64,000 nucleotides of DNA from Kiritimatiellia bacterium (GTDB lineage: Bacteria > Verrucomicrobiota > Kiritimatiellia > RFP12 > DVOR01), in NCBI GenBank assembly GCA_900771325.1, contig CAAGNN010000031.1, positions 12,395 to 76,394 on the forward strand, read 5' to 3'. Each line of letters opens with the position of its first letter. The first letter of the stretch is position 1. Shown piece by piece: positions 1-10,906 of the stretch. Under the pieces are notes generated by a model, which was given only the letters and a program-made list of their open reading frames with translations, was not told the origin of the DNA and did no database searches. The position numbers were made by a program, and so were the translations under genes.

Positions 1-3000
1 GATATTGGCCCACGAGGTGGTCTGAGCAAAGCGAGAGATGGTCAGCGGCTCGACAACCGCCGGGTCGACCGCCAGGAGGCCGCCCGAGGCGAAGGAGATG
101 GTGCCCCGAACGGTGCCGGTGCCGCAAATCGTCGCCCCACCCTTGACGATTGTCGACCCCGTGCCGGTCATACCCGTCACGCGCAAGGTGCCGGCGTTAA
201 CCAAGGTGTTAAGGCAGTTATTCACGGTTGTGGCAAGCACCATCTCGCCCGCGCCCGCCTTAATGAGGGTACGATCGGAGTTGTCGGCTCCCAGCGAGGC
301 CTCGATATCGAAACGCGCATTCGCAGCCACATTGACCGTCCAGTTGCCGTCACGGATGTAGGCGATACGGTCAGAGGCCGAAGCGTTCTCAGCGAAGGTG
401 AGTTTGGAGACGGTGGGGTTCTCGGCCGTAGCGCCATCGGCGGCGAGGACGGAGGTCGAGGGGCTCTGGAAGATGTCAATGCCGCGGTCAGAGTCGGTGG
501 CACCGGACATCAAGCGGATGGTGGCACCGCTGAGTTCCATAGGTGCCTTGTAAGTGTCGCGCCGATAGACCTCGAAGGTGGCACCATCGCGGAAGATGAA
601 CTTACCGCTGCCGTAGTTCCAGCCGGTGGCATCGTTCGTCGTGCCAGTGGCGAGCTTGGCGTTCTCGCCAGTGACGGTGATCGTGCGGTTGTAGACCGGG
701 CCCGTGCCACTAGAACTGTTCGGGAACTTCAGCGTGCCGGAGGCGACCGTGATATTACCCGTGAAGAGCCCCTGATTGCCGACCATTGGCAGAACAGCCG
801 AAGCGTTCTCAAAGTCGAGTAAGAGGGTGCCGGCTCCGCGGAGGCGAATGGAGGCGTTATTGAGATGCAGGTTACCCGCGCTGTTCTTGGCGAAGGCCAG
901 GGCATCGGGCGACGTGACGCGCAAGGTCGCCGCCTGCGGCACCGTCAAGAGCACATTGGCGTTGCTCGTGAGGGCCGAGGTGTCGCTCAGGGTCAATGTG
1001 CCGCCCGCTTCCGCCAGGAGGACACTCGCCAAGTTCGGGAACTGCGAGAAGTCCATCGAGGAGAGGGTCGCCCCCTCGCCCTCGGGGTCAAGCACCACAC
1101 GCTCGACGACGGAGTCGGACGCTTCAAGGTTCACCGTTCCGCCCATCGGGTCGGTCCATTGGAGGTCGCTCCAGGCCTTGGTGCCGAAGATCGTGGCCTT
1201 AATTTCGCGCTTGGAGCCGGAGAGGCGCAGGTGCAGGGTCTTATCTTTTTCCAACACCAGCTGCCAAGTGCCGCCATCGGTCGTCCTCTGGGACACATCC
1301 CCGGGCCAACTGAGGGTCGGCACCTCGGTGCAGTTCGTGAAGAGAACGAAGTCAACTCCACCGTCATTCGTGTAGGCCCGGGCCACCGCGCTATCGAGCG
1401 CCAAGGTAGTTACGGTGGTCGAGGTGGCGGTAATCGGCTGGGTGAGGATGGTCGAGCCAGTCAACCGCAAGGTGGCGATGTCGAGAGTATCGAGTGTCAG
1501 GTTGAGGGTAGACGGCACGAGGAGCGTGCCTTCGCCTGTGACGGAGGCGAGGGTCAGGGAGTCTTCGAGGATATGGGTGGTGCCGACGGCCGAAGTGAGG
1601 TCGAAGGTCGCCCCAGTAGCCACCTTCACCGGGCCGGTGAGACTGGACCAGTAGCCCGAGCCCTTGTTGGTGAAGGCGTAACCGCGCGTCGTCATCCAAC
1701 TGTTGGCCTTGAGCAGAGAACTGCTGGCCGCGAGCGTGCGCTCGTCGATGGTCTGCCAAATCTCGCTCTCGTTCGCGGTGGGACCGGTGTCGGAGGCGGA
1801 GGGGTGCCAGGCCTGCAGGTCATTCGAGGCCGAAACATTCCACTTGTAGAAGAACTGGTTTGGGATGGTGGGCGTAGCGAAGTCGTAGCCACTGAAGACC
1901 ACCTCGCGCCCGGCATCGACCACGAAGTAGGTGCGCGGATTCATCCCTTGACCGTAAGAGGCATACTGATAGTTGTCGAGCCAGCGGAACTGCGTGGCCG
2001 TGTTGCCATCAAGGAGATTAGTGATTCGGCCATCGCAGAAGGAGGTGCGATTGCCCATCCCAAGGACAACGCTGTCGAGCACGCCGCCATCGAAGTAGAT
2101 AATCGAGGAGCCTTCCGGCCAGGCAAGACGCTCGCCAGAGAGCGTGAGAGCCACCTCGCTCAGGCCCAGCCAAGTGCTGGATGCCCAGTTCCAGGAGACC
2201 CAGTTCCAGGCATTTTGGGTGTTAGCAGTGTCGTTGAAGCGCTCGTAGACCTCGAACTTGAAGTAGCGCGCCTTGAGGGCGATGGTGCCGGTGAGCGCCA
2301 CCGAGCCCTCCCGGATGGTGAGCGGCTCGTTAAAGGCCGTCGGCTGGAGGTAGAGCGTGCCCGAGCCAGTCTTAACCAACTCACCGGCCTCTTCGGCAAC
2401 AATGCCGCCGGAGAGCGCGCCGGAGGGATAGGTGTAATCCGCATCGCCGCCGGAGACCTCGAGCCTGCCACCGCCGCGCTTGAAGAGGTTGGTGGTAGCG
2501 GCCAACTGCTGGGCTGTCACCTTGATGGTGCCGCCAGTGCCAGCAATGAAGGTGCCGGTGCCGGAGAAGGTGGTCTTCGTGAGGTCAAGCGTGCCGGTGA
2601 CGGTAACCGTGCCATCGTTGACGAAGGTGCTCGGGGTCATCCCCGCCGCAGCCAAGGTGACGCTCGCGCCGGGCTGGACCGTGACGGGCACATCACCAAA
2701 GGTCCCCGACAGCGTGAAGCGGGTGGTCTGTGCCGTGACAATGACCGAGGTCGGGGTCACGGGCAGCGAAACAGTCGCCTCCCCCACCCCGTCAACATCG
2801 TGGAACCAAACGACCTTGTTGGCCGTCTCGGACATCTCAATCATAGAGGTGTTGATGACCCACTTGTCCGCCCCGGTGCCCGTGCCAGCCCAGGCAATCT
2901 GGGTGGAGTCGTAGACAGCGAGATAGACCTCGCGACCACGTTGGATCACGCCGGCGCGGTAGGTTGCGCTCCCGGAGACAGTCGAGAGGGTGAAGGGTGT

Positions 3001-6000
3001 CTCTGCCGCGCCCTCGGGTAGGGTCATCAGCAGCCAGGTGCCCTCTTCCTCAGGAATCGCATCGACCGCGATAGAGACCGTGCCGTCGACCGTGAAGGTG
3101 TCGGTGACGGTCAGCGGAGCCGAGAGCGGCAAATAGAAGGAGGAGGTCCCCGAGAGGATCAATGTGGAGACGGTGGCCGGAACCTTCGTCTCGAGGGTGC
3201 CGCCAACGAGCTTGACCCTGGCGGAAGCGGTAGCCGCCCCGAGTCGAAGGGCAAGTCGGCCCGGGTTGACCTCGAACTCGCCCCGGAAAGCAATCGAACT
3301 CGCCCCGAGTTCCAAAGTGCCTGTGGCGCGGACCGTTCCCTCGCCGGTGAAGCGACCCTCATAGTAGCTGCTGGCGGAGGAGATGACAGCCGTCGCGCCG
3401 GAGGCAATGTCATAGGAGCCCGCCTTCGGGAAGAGACTCCAGGTGACAACCCCGGCGCTCTGCGCGATGGCCGGCTTGCTCGTGATGGAACCAGAGCCGG
3501 AGAAGATGTAGTCGCCCGCCACGCGAATGGCCGAAGGGGCAATCGCGGTATCAATCGTCACGGTCTTGTTGGCCACCGAATCCGGGAAGGAGACGGCATC
3601 CCCATCGGCAGGCACGGTGTTGCCGCTCCAGTTGCCGGCGGTCGACCAGTTACTGTCGCCACCCTCGCCAGTCCAAACATTCGGCGTGTTCAGCGTGAGC
3701 GTGTAGCCATAGACCCCCGCCGCCGTGAGATAGGGCGTAAGAGTGACCACCTTGTCCGTCGGCGAATCTGCCAACGCCAAGGAGACCTCCGTGAGGGTGC
3801 TGATGGAGAGGCCGCCGGCTTGGGTGGACTTGAAAAGGTCAACCGTGGCGGAGCCAGTCGGCGTGCCGGTGAGGACCACACGGGTGCCCGGCGCAACGAC
3901 CAGCGCACCCGTAGCCGAGAAGGAGGCCCCAATCGGCAGATAGACCACCGAGTCATCGCGGAAGACCAGGTCGCCCGAGACCGCGAAGGCCTTATTCTCG
4001 GCAAAGACGACCGGGCCCCGGAAGGTGGCCGAACCGGCCATCGAGGAGCCAGAGGGCAGGGTGACGTGCCCGGCACCGGCCTTGACGGCCCCTGCGGGCA
4101 TCGTCCAGGCAGAGGCGAGGGTCAGTTCGCCGCTCTTGAGGGTCAGCGAGGAGAGGCCAGAGGCTGCCGCAAGCGAGCCGGAGGTCGGCGGCGTTGCCAG
4201 GGTGACCGATCCCGTGAGAGTCAAGCCCTTTGTGTCGGTTCCATTGTCGTCGGTAATCTTCCAGTTCTGAGCGTTGACATTACCGCCGAGGTAGGCAGGG
4301 TTGTTCGTGCCAGTCGTTCCGGCCGCGAGGGTGATCTCTTGCTCGTTTGCGGCCGTGAAGTTGAGGCGGTTGGTGCAACCCTGTCCAATGACCACGGTCG
4401 CTCCGGCCTCCACCCACGCCTCGCCCCCGGCGAGGGAGGAGTTGCAGGTCAGTTTTGTCCCGGCAGCCACCTCAATGCCTCCCGCGAGGGTGAAGCCAGC
4501 ACTGCTGCCCAGTGCGTAGTCCACCGCAAAGCGCAGGTGCTGATTCTTGATGGTGTCAGCAGCCAACACCTGGCTTGCGTTCGCGACAACCATCGTGCCA
4601 GAGAAGGCGGTTTGGTTCGTATAGGTGAGCACTTCACCCGCGCCGAGATTGAGCGTACCCGCGCCGACCAGGCGCAACTCCGTGATGTCTGAGTAGTAGT
4701 TGGCAAGCGTTAAGGTCTTGCCTTCAGCCACATCAAAGGTGACCTGTTCCAAGGTGCTACTATAAGGCATCGTCAATGTGGCATCTGCCGTTACCCGCAC
4801 AATAACCGGCGTTGCCGCACCGGGAACAGCATTCGTCGACCACTTGGCAGCGGTGTCCCAGGTGGTCGTTTCGTCGACCGTCAAGACCGGAATCGCCGCA
4901 GAGTCAGGCAGGTTCGCAATCTGCGTGACATAGACATTGACAGTTCCCTCCTCCTCGGTGGAGTTCTCTGTCTCAATGTTATAACACGCCCCATAGGCCG
5001 AGGATGTGGCCGTGACAGTCCCCTTTACCTTCAAGACGAGGGTCCTGGAGTAAAGCGTCAAGGGTTTAGCCACCGCGATCGGCGCGGCCGTGATGGTGCC
5101 GGTGAGGACGGGCACTTCGCCTTCGCCGGGAAGGGTCAGGCAATAGGGCGAGGCGAGGTTCAGGGCGCCACGATTAGCGAGTGCTTCGCCTTCAGCGGTC
5201 GAGAGGGTCAGGCGCGTCCCGGCCGAGAGCGTCAGGTTACGGCTGGAGATGGTGTTGTAGGCCACAAAGTCGCCTGCACCCAATGTCAAACCACCGGTGT
5301 TGTCAGTGCTGTTGGTGCTGTAGAAGGTGAGGGTCTTGCCATCGGCCACCTCCAAGCGCGACTCGGTGCCGTTCTCGTAGGAGACATAGTTGAGGGTCTG
5401 CGACTCCAGAGCGTGGAAGGTGCCGCCGGCAAAGACGATCGACCCGTTCGACCGGCCAACTGCGCGAATCTTCGCCACGCCGCCCTCCAGGCGCAAGGTG
5501 CCCGTGCCATCTTGGCCCAGACGCACTTCGCCATTGGGAACATAGAGGGTGCCGCCACGCAGCGAATAGGTGGAGGAACCGGGCCAGTGGGAGATGTGCA
5601 AGGGCGCATTCTTGCCCGAGCCTGAACCGGTCAGGGTGACGGTGCCGCCGGTCTGGATGATGTTGCCATAGCGCGCGCCAGATTCGTCGCCGGTTTCAAT
5701 GCGCGTGAGGGTGACCTCTGCGCCGGCGAAGACTATGGCCGCCTGGCCGTAACCCTTGGCCAGCGAGAGCTCGCCACCGGTGAAGGTGCCGCCTTCGAGC
5801 GAGAAGGAGGCCGTGTCGCGCACGTAGAAGAAGTTGCCGAAGGTGAAGTTGCCACCCGTCTGGCGGAAGGTGGTCGAGCCATTGAGGGTGATGTTGGCCG
5901 CCTGGATGTCGGCCCCCTCGGCAACGGTGACCGTACCGGCAGAGAGGGTGGTGCCGCCCTGAACATTCAAGGAACCAGCCAGGACGAGAGAGGAGGCGGC

Positions 6001-9000
6001 AGACTTCATCAGCGCGCCCGTCACCGTCACGCGGCCAGCCTCGGAGCCCTGCAAGAGGGTGAAGAGGGTATTGACCGTCTTGATGGTCAAGGCCGAGAGG
6101 GTCAGCGGCGCATCGGCACGAACGGTGGCCTCGGGGTAGCCATTGCGGTCAGCCCAGACGGCGGCGACATTGTCCGGCAGCGCGTGGGGCGAGCCCAGGG
6201 TCATCTGCCGCCAACCGGCACCTGCGAGGTCGCCATCCATCGAGGAGGCGGAACCGAACCAAGTCCAGTCGGTCACCGTGGCCGTGCCCTGATACTCATA
6301 GGCACCGCAGTCGTAGCCCTGCAAGGTGTTGCGCGGCTCGCCGGCCAGGTCGGTCAGGGCGCGGTCGGCCTCGGTGAAGCCGGGCCACTGGGCAGAACCG
6401 GCGGCATCGATAAGTTCGGAGTGGGCGGAGAGGTGATAGTCCTCACCTTCCGGGGCGGGAGCCAGGAAGCCGGGCTCGATCCCCGCCCAGCAATCGACCA
6501 TCTCGGCCCCTGTCTCGGCGAGGAAGCTGTAGCGCCACAGGGCGCAACCATAGGCCTTGGCCGTCGCGGCCAGAGCCGTGCCATCGGTGTCGGCCACCGT
6601 CGAGAGGTAGGCCGTCACATTCGCGCCCAAGCCGGCGGCATTGTTGTGGATGAGCGAGGACTTGACCACCACATTCTGCTTCACGGCCCCGGCTTCGTCC
6701 GTCACGCCGGTGACAATACTGTGGAGCAAGGTAGCTGAGCCCGTCGCCGGGCCCACCACAGGCGCACCGATGACCGTGACACCCTTCAAGGTCGCCCCAT
6801 TGTACAGGGTTGCCCCCTGCAGAAGCGAGGAACTGCCGGTGCCTTCGAGGGTCACGCCTTCTCCAACGGAGACGGCCACATTGTAGTCGCCATTCTGTAA
6901 CTTGATCGTTTCGCCCGGCGTGGCATCGGTGAGGGCCTGCTCCAGGTCGCCCTCGGGAGTCACCGTCAAGCTCTCGGCCTGGAAGGTGAGATCGACATTG
7001 ACGGTATTCTCGGAGGTCACCTGCCAAGTGAGGCCGGCATTCGCAGCGGCGGAAGAACCCGAGAGCGTGGCCCCATCAAGGAGGATGCCCGAGAGGGTGC
7101 GTTCGGTCTCGGAGCCAGTCGCCTTGGTCCAAGTGAGCTTAATCGAGGTGCGGGTGGTGCCGTCGGCCTTGAAACGCGGCACGGTGAAGGTGCGCGCGGT
7201 GGCCAAGGCTCCATCCCAAGCGCAGGAATAGGTCTTCTCGGTGCTGTCGCCTTCGTTGACGACCATTGTGGCCTGACTGCGGCTGTTGAAGCTTAGGGTG
7301 ATGACATAATCGGGGGCGTTCCACTCAATCGCGCCCATATCGGTTCCCGTGCCGTAAGGCCGCGTGGTGCCAAAGACATCCTGCGCGCTTAGGCGCTCAT
7401 CGGCAGCCGCAGCATTGAGGCAGGTAATCCCCTCGCGCAGACGGAAGTCGGCGCTCTCGGGGCGCACGAAGATCTTGTTTGCCTCGACGGTGATGCCGCC
7501 AGTCGTGGGAACGCAGCACGCCCCAGTGTCCGGCTCGATGGAGTCGCCCGCCCAGTCGGAAGCGGTGCCGGTGAGGTCGGTATTGAGAGCGATGACGCAG
7601 TTCTTGGCCGTGCAGTCATAGAGACCGCCACCCTTTTCGGCTGCGTTGGCGGCCACGGTGCAGTTGAGCAACTCGCTGTTCGAGGCACCACCGCCGCTCG
7701 AACGCTGAGTGGCCGAGCCATTGTTGTAAATCAAGCAACTCTCGGCAAAGGTGCCATAGACGCCGCCACCGAAGCCGTTGTAGGTGAGCGTGTTATCGTG
7801 GATGATACAACGGCGGACCGTACCGCCGCGCACACCGGCACCCTCACTGGCCGCACCGTTGACGATGGTGAAGCCGATAATCTCGGAGTTGTCATTGAGC
7901 GCGACTGCGCGCCCCTCGTGATTGGCGTCGATGATGGTCTTGGTGGCATCGGCCTCAGCGGCGACAATGCGCAGCTTCTTGGTCTTGACATCCACGCGCT
8001 CGAGGTAGGTCCCCGCCTGAACGGTGATGGTTTCGCCATCCTGCGCCTCGGCAATGGCCGCAGAGATGGTTTTATAGCGTTCACGCGCGCCAACAGCCAG
8101 CCCGGTGAAGGTGACGGTAATGACCGTATTGTCTGCCGTCGGCGTGTAGGTGTAGTGGCTGTCGGTCCCGGAGAGAGTCTCCGCGCCCACCGTGACAACC
8201 GGCGTGCCGCGCATGTGCTTGGGGTCTTCCTTAGCCGTAAAGGTCAAACTCTGACCGCGCACCACCTCCACTGCGCCACGCGGTTCGACCAAGCCGTGGC
8301 CAACCACCGCGATGGTGACGGTATAAGGGGCCCACACATACTCGGCGGCACCGAGGTCGATACGCACATTGTTGACGCGCGGATTGCCGTAGTAATCCAG
8401 GTCGCCCACCAGGGTCTTCTGGTAGTCATTGAGTTCAGAGCCGCTATCGACCACGGTCGTGTCGGTGACAGCCGGGGTGTAGTCCGCCTGAACAGCCGAG
8501 ACCGTGCGCGTGTTGACCGCGCCGGAAGGCAGCGTAATGCCCGAGAGGACGGTGTTGTTGACGTAGGTACCGCCAGTGAGGGTCGCGGCCTCGATGACCG
8601 AGTTCGCCACCGTGCAGTTGGTCAGCGTGCCGCCCTTGACCAAGCAGCGATTGAGGGTAGCATTAGTGAGCGTGGCGTTGAGGGTGATGGCCTCGAAGCG
8701 GCCGCCCGTGATTGAGCCGGTAATCGTCACCTCGCTCTGGGTGCCGGTGCCGACAATCTTGGCCTCGGTGGAGACACCCTCCCAGTTATAGGAGCCCTCG
8801 CCCAGGGTGATAGTGTCCTTGGAGGTGGCCCCTTCGGGGAAGGCTGCGCCGCTACTCAGGGTGAAACCCTGGAAGGTGGCCGTAAGGACCTGGATGGACT
8901 CTTCGGGAATGACGAGGGAGTTCACTTCGGTGCCCAACGCTTCGCCATTGAGCGTCCAACCCAAGAAGGCGCGCGAGGAGGTGTAGGCCAAGGCCAGCGT

Positions 9001-10884
9001 GTCGCCAGCAAGATAGTCGTGCGCACCGGGCTCAGGCGTGAGGGTGGTATACTCGCCCGCGGCCGCGACGGTCATCGCCACATAGAAGCACTCGTGCGCG
9101 CCCAGGTCGATAGCGCGGCCCATCGAGCGCGGACGGCCGGCGATATCCAGGTTGTCGTAGGGCGTCAGCGAGAGACTCGTGCCGGCATCGATGGAGTCGC
9201 TCCCCTTCGGCAGGATGGCCTGCCCCACCCAGTCGAAGTTCTCCGCCGAGATGTCGGTATTCAGCACCAGGCAGTTGATGGCCGCGACCGTCCCCGGCAA
9301 ATCGCCCGAACCGTAGACCGTGACATTCGCCAGCGTGGCGGTCAGGCTGGTAGGCATCGTCTTCAAGATCGAGGAGGTGACGGTGATATGCTCAGTGCCC
9401 GTGAGGCCACTCACCAAGCAGCGGTGGAGCATGACATTGGAGAGCGTGGCCGTGCAATTGACCGTGGCGTTGACGAGGATGGCACCCTTGAGGTCCCCCG
9501 AGACCGAGAGGATGGTCCCGCCAAGGGTCGTGCCCTTGAAGGTAATCTGCTTGCTGTCGGGAACGGTGTTGGCATCCAGGGTGTAAGCGCCATCAGCCAG
9601 GAGAAGCTCTTCGCGCAGGGTGGGATGGAGTGCACCAATCTGCGTGGCAAAGTTCTCAGTCGTGGCCGAGAGACCCTGGAAGCGGGCCTCGATGACATCG
9701 CTGTTGGTAATGGCCAGAGAGAAGGTCATCTTGGTGGTGCGCAGTTCGCCATTGACGTAGAAACCCAGGAAGTCACGCTCATAGCCCGAAATCTTGCTAG
9801 CGGTGAAGGTGACCGTGTCGCCTTCCTGGACGGTCTTGGCCGAAGCAGTGACCTCACCGGCTCCAATCACCGTGCAGGTGACCGTGACGGTGTCGGCGAT
9901 TTCGTAGGGGCCGATATCGATGTCGGTGCCGAGGATACGAGGCCGACCGGCAAAGTCGGTGGCGTGCCAGAGTAAATCGTAGAAGCCGCCCAGCGCGCTA
10001 TCACCCTTATCCTTGAGGGCGGTGTTGACCGTCGCGTGCTCCAGGTTGAGGGTGTAGTCCCCCGCTGCGGCATCCTTGAAGAGACCAGCCTCGGCAGTGA
10101 CCACCTTGGCCTCCTCGACCCAGTTGCCGCAGACATCCTGCGCCATAGCCTCGGCCGTCATCGCGGTGCCCTTGGTGACCGTGTTCTTGTAGAGGAGCAT
10201 ATTCTGCACCGGGGAGGAGAGCGCGCCGGCGGTGTCGCAAGGCGTGGTGTTCTCGGCCAGCAAGCAGTTGGCGGCCGTGGTGCCGAAGAGGGCGGCCATA
10301 CCGGCACCGTAGTCGGCGGCGTGGTTGCCCACAATGCGGCAGGAGAAGGCCGAACCGCCATAGAGCGCGTTACCGAAGAACTCGGCCGAGCAGCCAATCA
10401 CCTCCGAATTGACCACCTTAGCCTCGTAGGCACCGCCGCCAAAGACGGCCGAGCAGTTGCTGATGGTGCCGTTCAGGAAGACGCCGCCGCGCAGACCGCC
10501 ACCCTGACGGGCCTTGCCGTTCTGGAGGACGAAGCCATCGAGGGTGATGTTGTCCGGGAGGGTGGCGCAGCGCTCGGCGTTGCCGCCTTCGATGATGACC
10601 AGTCCGCGGTTAGCCGCACGCAAGGTAAGCGTGCGCGTTTCGGAGAGCAGGTTCAAGGGCGCATAGGTGTCATCGTCAATCACCACCACCGAGCCGTCAG
10701 CGGCCTTGGCGGGAATGGTGATGGTCGGGAGAGCGGTCTCCACCTCGGCGGGCGGATCTTCGGCGACCTCCTGGGCGCGCATCGGGGCGGCCAGGCAGGT
10801 GACGGCGAGCAGGAATGCCCCACCCCAGCGCAAGGCGCGGGTGATGGCGGGAGCAGCGAAGGAACGGGAAGCAATCGTCTTCAT
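1..10884 (-). CDS. Giant beta-helix/autotransporter-like surface protein, C-terminus outside window
   Basis: The frame starting at the ATG at 10884 appears open to the left edge, at least 3,628 codons; long antisense shadow frames in the matching phase support this. The start has a GGAGGA ribosome-binding site and is followed by a basic then hydrophobic signal peptide ending near APMRA-Q. Hand translation of the N-terminal third shows Gly-rich polymorphic-outer-membrane-protein style turns such as GGGAYEAKVVN, expected of a right-handed beta-helix. The distal part (nt 1-6000) has autotransporter-type strands such as NAGTLRVTG and GSGTLYLQP, with a discoidin-like segment near nt 1770-2260 (YFVVDAGREVVFSGYDF, SASNDLQAWHP). 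It is probably exported as an adhesin or passenger. A C-terminal barrel or sorting signal cannot be seen because the gene leaves the window. It lies 22 bp downstream of the gene at 10907-15205 and is probably co-transcribed with it. Confidence 0.85.
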   Translation of the reverse strand, partial: MKTIASRSFAAPAITRALRWGGAFLLAVTCLAAPMRAQEVAEDPPAEVETALPTITIPAKAADGSVVVIDDDTYAPLNLLSETRTLTLRAANRGLVIIEGGNAERCATLPDNITLDGFVLQNGKARQGGGLRGGVFLNGTISNCSAVFGGGAYEAKVVNSEVIGCSAEFFGNALYGGSAFSCRIVGNHAADYGAGMAALFGTTAANCLLAENTTPCDTAGALSSPVQNMLLYKNTVTKGTAMTAEAMAQDVCGNWVEEAKVVTAEAGLFKDAAAGDYTLNLEHATVNTALKDKGDSALGGFYDLLWHATDFAGRPRILGTDIDIGPYEIADTVTVTCTVIGAGEVTASAKTVQEGDTVTFTASKISGYERDFLGFYVNGELRTTKMTFSLAITNSDVIEARFQGLSATTENFATQIGALHPTLREELLLADGAYTLDANTVPDSKQITFKGTTLGGTILSVSGDLKGAILVNATVNCTATLSNVMLHRCLVSGLTGTEHITVTSSILKTMPTSLTATLANVTVYGSGDLPGTVAAINCLVLNTDISAENFDWVGQAILPKGSDSIDAGTSLSLTPYDNLDIAGRPRSMGRAIDLGAHECFYVAMTVAAAGEYTTLTPEPGAHDYLAGDTLALAYTSSRAFLGWTLNGEALGTEVNSLVIPEESIQVLTATFQGFTLSSGAAFPEGATSKDTITLGEGSYNWEGVSTEAKIVGTGTQSEVTITGSITGGRFEAITLNATLTNATLNRCLVKGGTLTNCTVANSVIEAATLTGGTYVNNTVLSGITLPSGAVNTRTVSAVQADYTPAVTDTTVVDSGSELNDYQKTLVGDLDYYGNPRVNNVRIDLGAAEYVWAPYTVTIAVVGHGLVEPRGAVEVVRGQSLTFTAKEDPKHMRGTPVVTVGAETLSGTDSHYTYTPTADNTVITVTFTGLAVGARERYKTISAAIAEAQDGETITVQAGTYLERVDVKTKKLRIVAAEADATKTIIDANHEGRAVALNDNSEIIGFTIVNGAASEGAGVRGGTVRRCIIHDNTLTYNGFGGGVYGTFAESCLIYNNGSATQRSSGGGASNSELLNCTVAANAAEKGGGLYDCTAKNCVIALNTDLTGTASDWAGDSIEPDTGACCVPTTGGITVEANKIFVRPESADFRLREGITCLNAAAADERLSAQDVFGTTRPYGTGTDMGAIEWNAPDYVITLSFNSRSQATMVVNEGDSTEKTYSCAWDGALATARTFTVPRFKADGTTRTSIKLTWTKATGSETERTLSGILLDGATLSGSSAAANAGLTWQVTSENTVNVDLTFQAESLTVTPEGDLEQALTDATPGETIKLQNGDYNVAVSVGEGVTLEGTGSSSLLQGATLYNGATLKGVTVIGAPVVGPATGSATLLHSIVTGVTDEAGAVKQNVVVKSSLIHNNAAGLGANVTAYLSTVADTDGTALAATAKAYGCALWRYSFLAETGAEMVDCWAGIEPGFLAPAPEGEDYHLSAHSELIDAAGSAQWPGFTEADRALTDLAGEPRNTLQGYDCGAYEYQGTATVTDWTWFGSASSMDGDLAGAGWRQMTLGSPHALPDNVAAVWADRNGYPEATVRADAPLTLSALTIKTVNTLFTLLQGSEAGRVTVTGALMKSAASSLVLAGSLNVQGGTTLSAGTVTVAEGADIQAANITLNGSTTFRQTGGNFTFGNFFYVRDTASFSLEGGTFTGGELSLAKGYGQAAIVFAGAEVTLTRIETGDESGARYGNIIQTGGTVTLTGSGSGKNAPLHISHWPGSSTYSLRGGTLYVPNGEVRLGQDGTGTLRLEGGVAKIRAVGRSNGSIVFAGGTFHALESQTLNYVSYENGTESRLEVADGKTLTFYSTNSTDNTGGLTLGAGDFVAYNTISSRNLTLSAGTRLTLSTAEGEALANRGALNLASPYCLTLPGEGEVPVLTGTITAAPIAVAKPLTLYSRTLVLKVKGTVTATSSAYGACYNIETENSTEEEGTVNVYVTQIANLPDSAAIPVLTVDETTTWDTAAKWSTNAVPGAATPVIVRVTADATLTMPYSSTLEQVTFDVAEGKTLTLANYYSDITELRLVGAGTLNLGAGEVLTYTNQTAFSGTMVVANASQVLAADTIKNQHLRFAVDYALGSSAGFTLAGGIEVAAGTKLTCNSSLAGGEAWVEAGATVVIGQGCTNRLNFTAANEQEITLAAGTTGTNNPAYLGGNVNAQNWKITDDNGTDTKGLTLTGSVTLATPPTSGSLAAASGLSSLTLKSGELTLASAWTMPAGAVKAGAGHVTLPSGSSMAGSATFRGPVVFAENKAFAVSGDLVFRDDSVVYLPIGASFSATGALVVAPGTRVVLTGTPTGSATVDLFKSTQAGGLSISTLTEVSLALADSPTDKVVTLTPYLTAAGVYGYTLTLNTPNVWTGEGGDSNWSTAGNWSGNTVPADGDAVSFPDSVANKTVTIDTAIAPSAIRVAGDYIFSGSGSITSKPAIAQSAGVVTWSLFPKAGSYDIASGATAVISSASSYYEGRFTGEGTVRATGTLELGASSIAFRGEFEVNPGRLALRLGAATASARVKLVGGTLETKVPATVSTLILSGTSSFYLPLSAPLTVTDTFTVDGTVSIAVDAIPEEEGTWLLMTLPEGAAETPFTLSTVSGSATYRAGVIQRGREVYLAVYDSTQIAWAGTGTGADKWVINTSMIEMSETANKVVWFHDVDGVGEATVSLPVTPTSVIVTAQTTRFTLSGTFGDVPVTVQPGASVTLAAAGMTPSTFVNDGTVTVTGTLDLTKTTFSGTGTFIAGTGGTIKVTAQQLAATTNLFKRGGGRLEVSGGDADYTYPSGALSGGIVAEEAGELVKTGSGTLYLQPTAFNEPLTIREGSVALTGTIALKARYFKFEVYERFNDTANTQNAWNWVSWNWASSTWLGLSEVALTLSGERLAWPEGSSIIYFDGGVLDSVVLGMGNRTSFCDGRITNLLDGNTATQFRWLDNYQYASYGQGMNPRTYFVVDAGREVVFSGYDFATPTIPNQFFYKWNVSASNDLQAWHPSASDTGPTANESEIWQTIDERTLAASSSLLKANSWMTTRGYAFTNKGSGYWSSLTGPVKVATGATFDLTSAVGTTHILEDSLTLASVTGEGTLLVPSTLNLTLDTLDIATLRLTGSTILTQPITATSTTVTTLALDSAVARAYTNDGGVDFVLFTNCTEVPTLSWPGDVSQRTTDGGTWQLVLEKDKTLHLRLSGSKREIKATIFGTKAWSDLQWTDPMGGTVNLEASDSVVERVVLDPEGEGATLSSMDFSQFPNLASVLLAEAGGTLTLSDTSALTSNANVLLTVPQAATLRVTSPDALAFAKNSAGNLHLNNASIRLRGAGTLLLDFENASAVLPMVGNQGLFTGNITVASGTLKFPNSSSGTGPVYNRTITVTGENAKLATGTTNDATGWNYGSGKFIFRDGATFEVYRRDTYKAPMELSGATIRLMSGATDSDRGIDIFQSPSTSVLAADGATAENPTVSKLTFAENASASDRIAYIRDGNWTVNVAANARFDIEASLGADNSDRTLIKAGAGEMVLATTVNNCLNTLVNAGTLRVTGMTGTGSTIVKGGATICGTGTVRGTISFASGGLLAVDPAVVEPLTISRFAQTTSWANI

Positions 10885-10906
10885 AGGTCTATCCTCCTCT
10901 CTTCGC

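Noticed and set aside
865..3021. 718-codon plus-strand open frame (and similar ones at 3820, 6184, 7798, 9019, 10036)
   Set aside because: These are in the exact antisense phase of the giant surface-protein gene and mirror its codon bias; they serve only as evidence that the minus frame is continuous.
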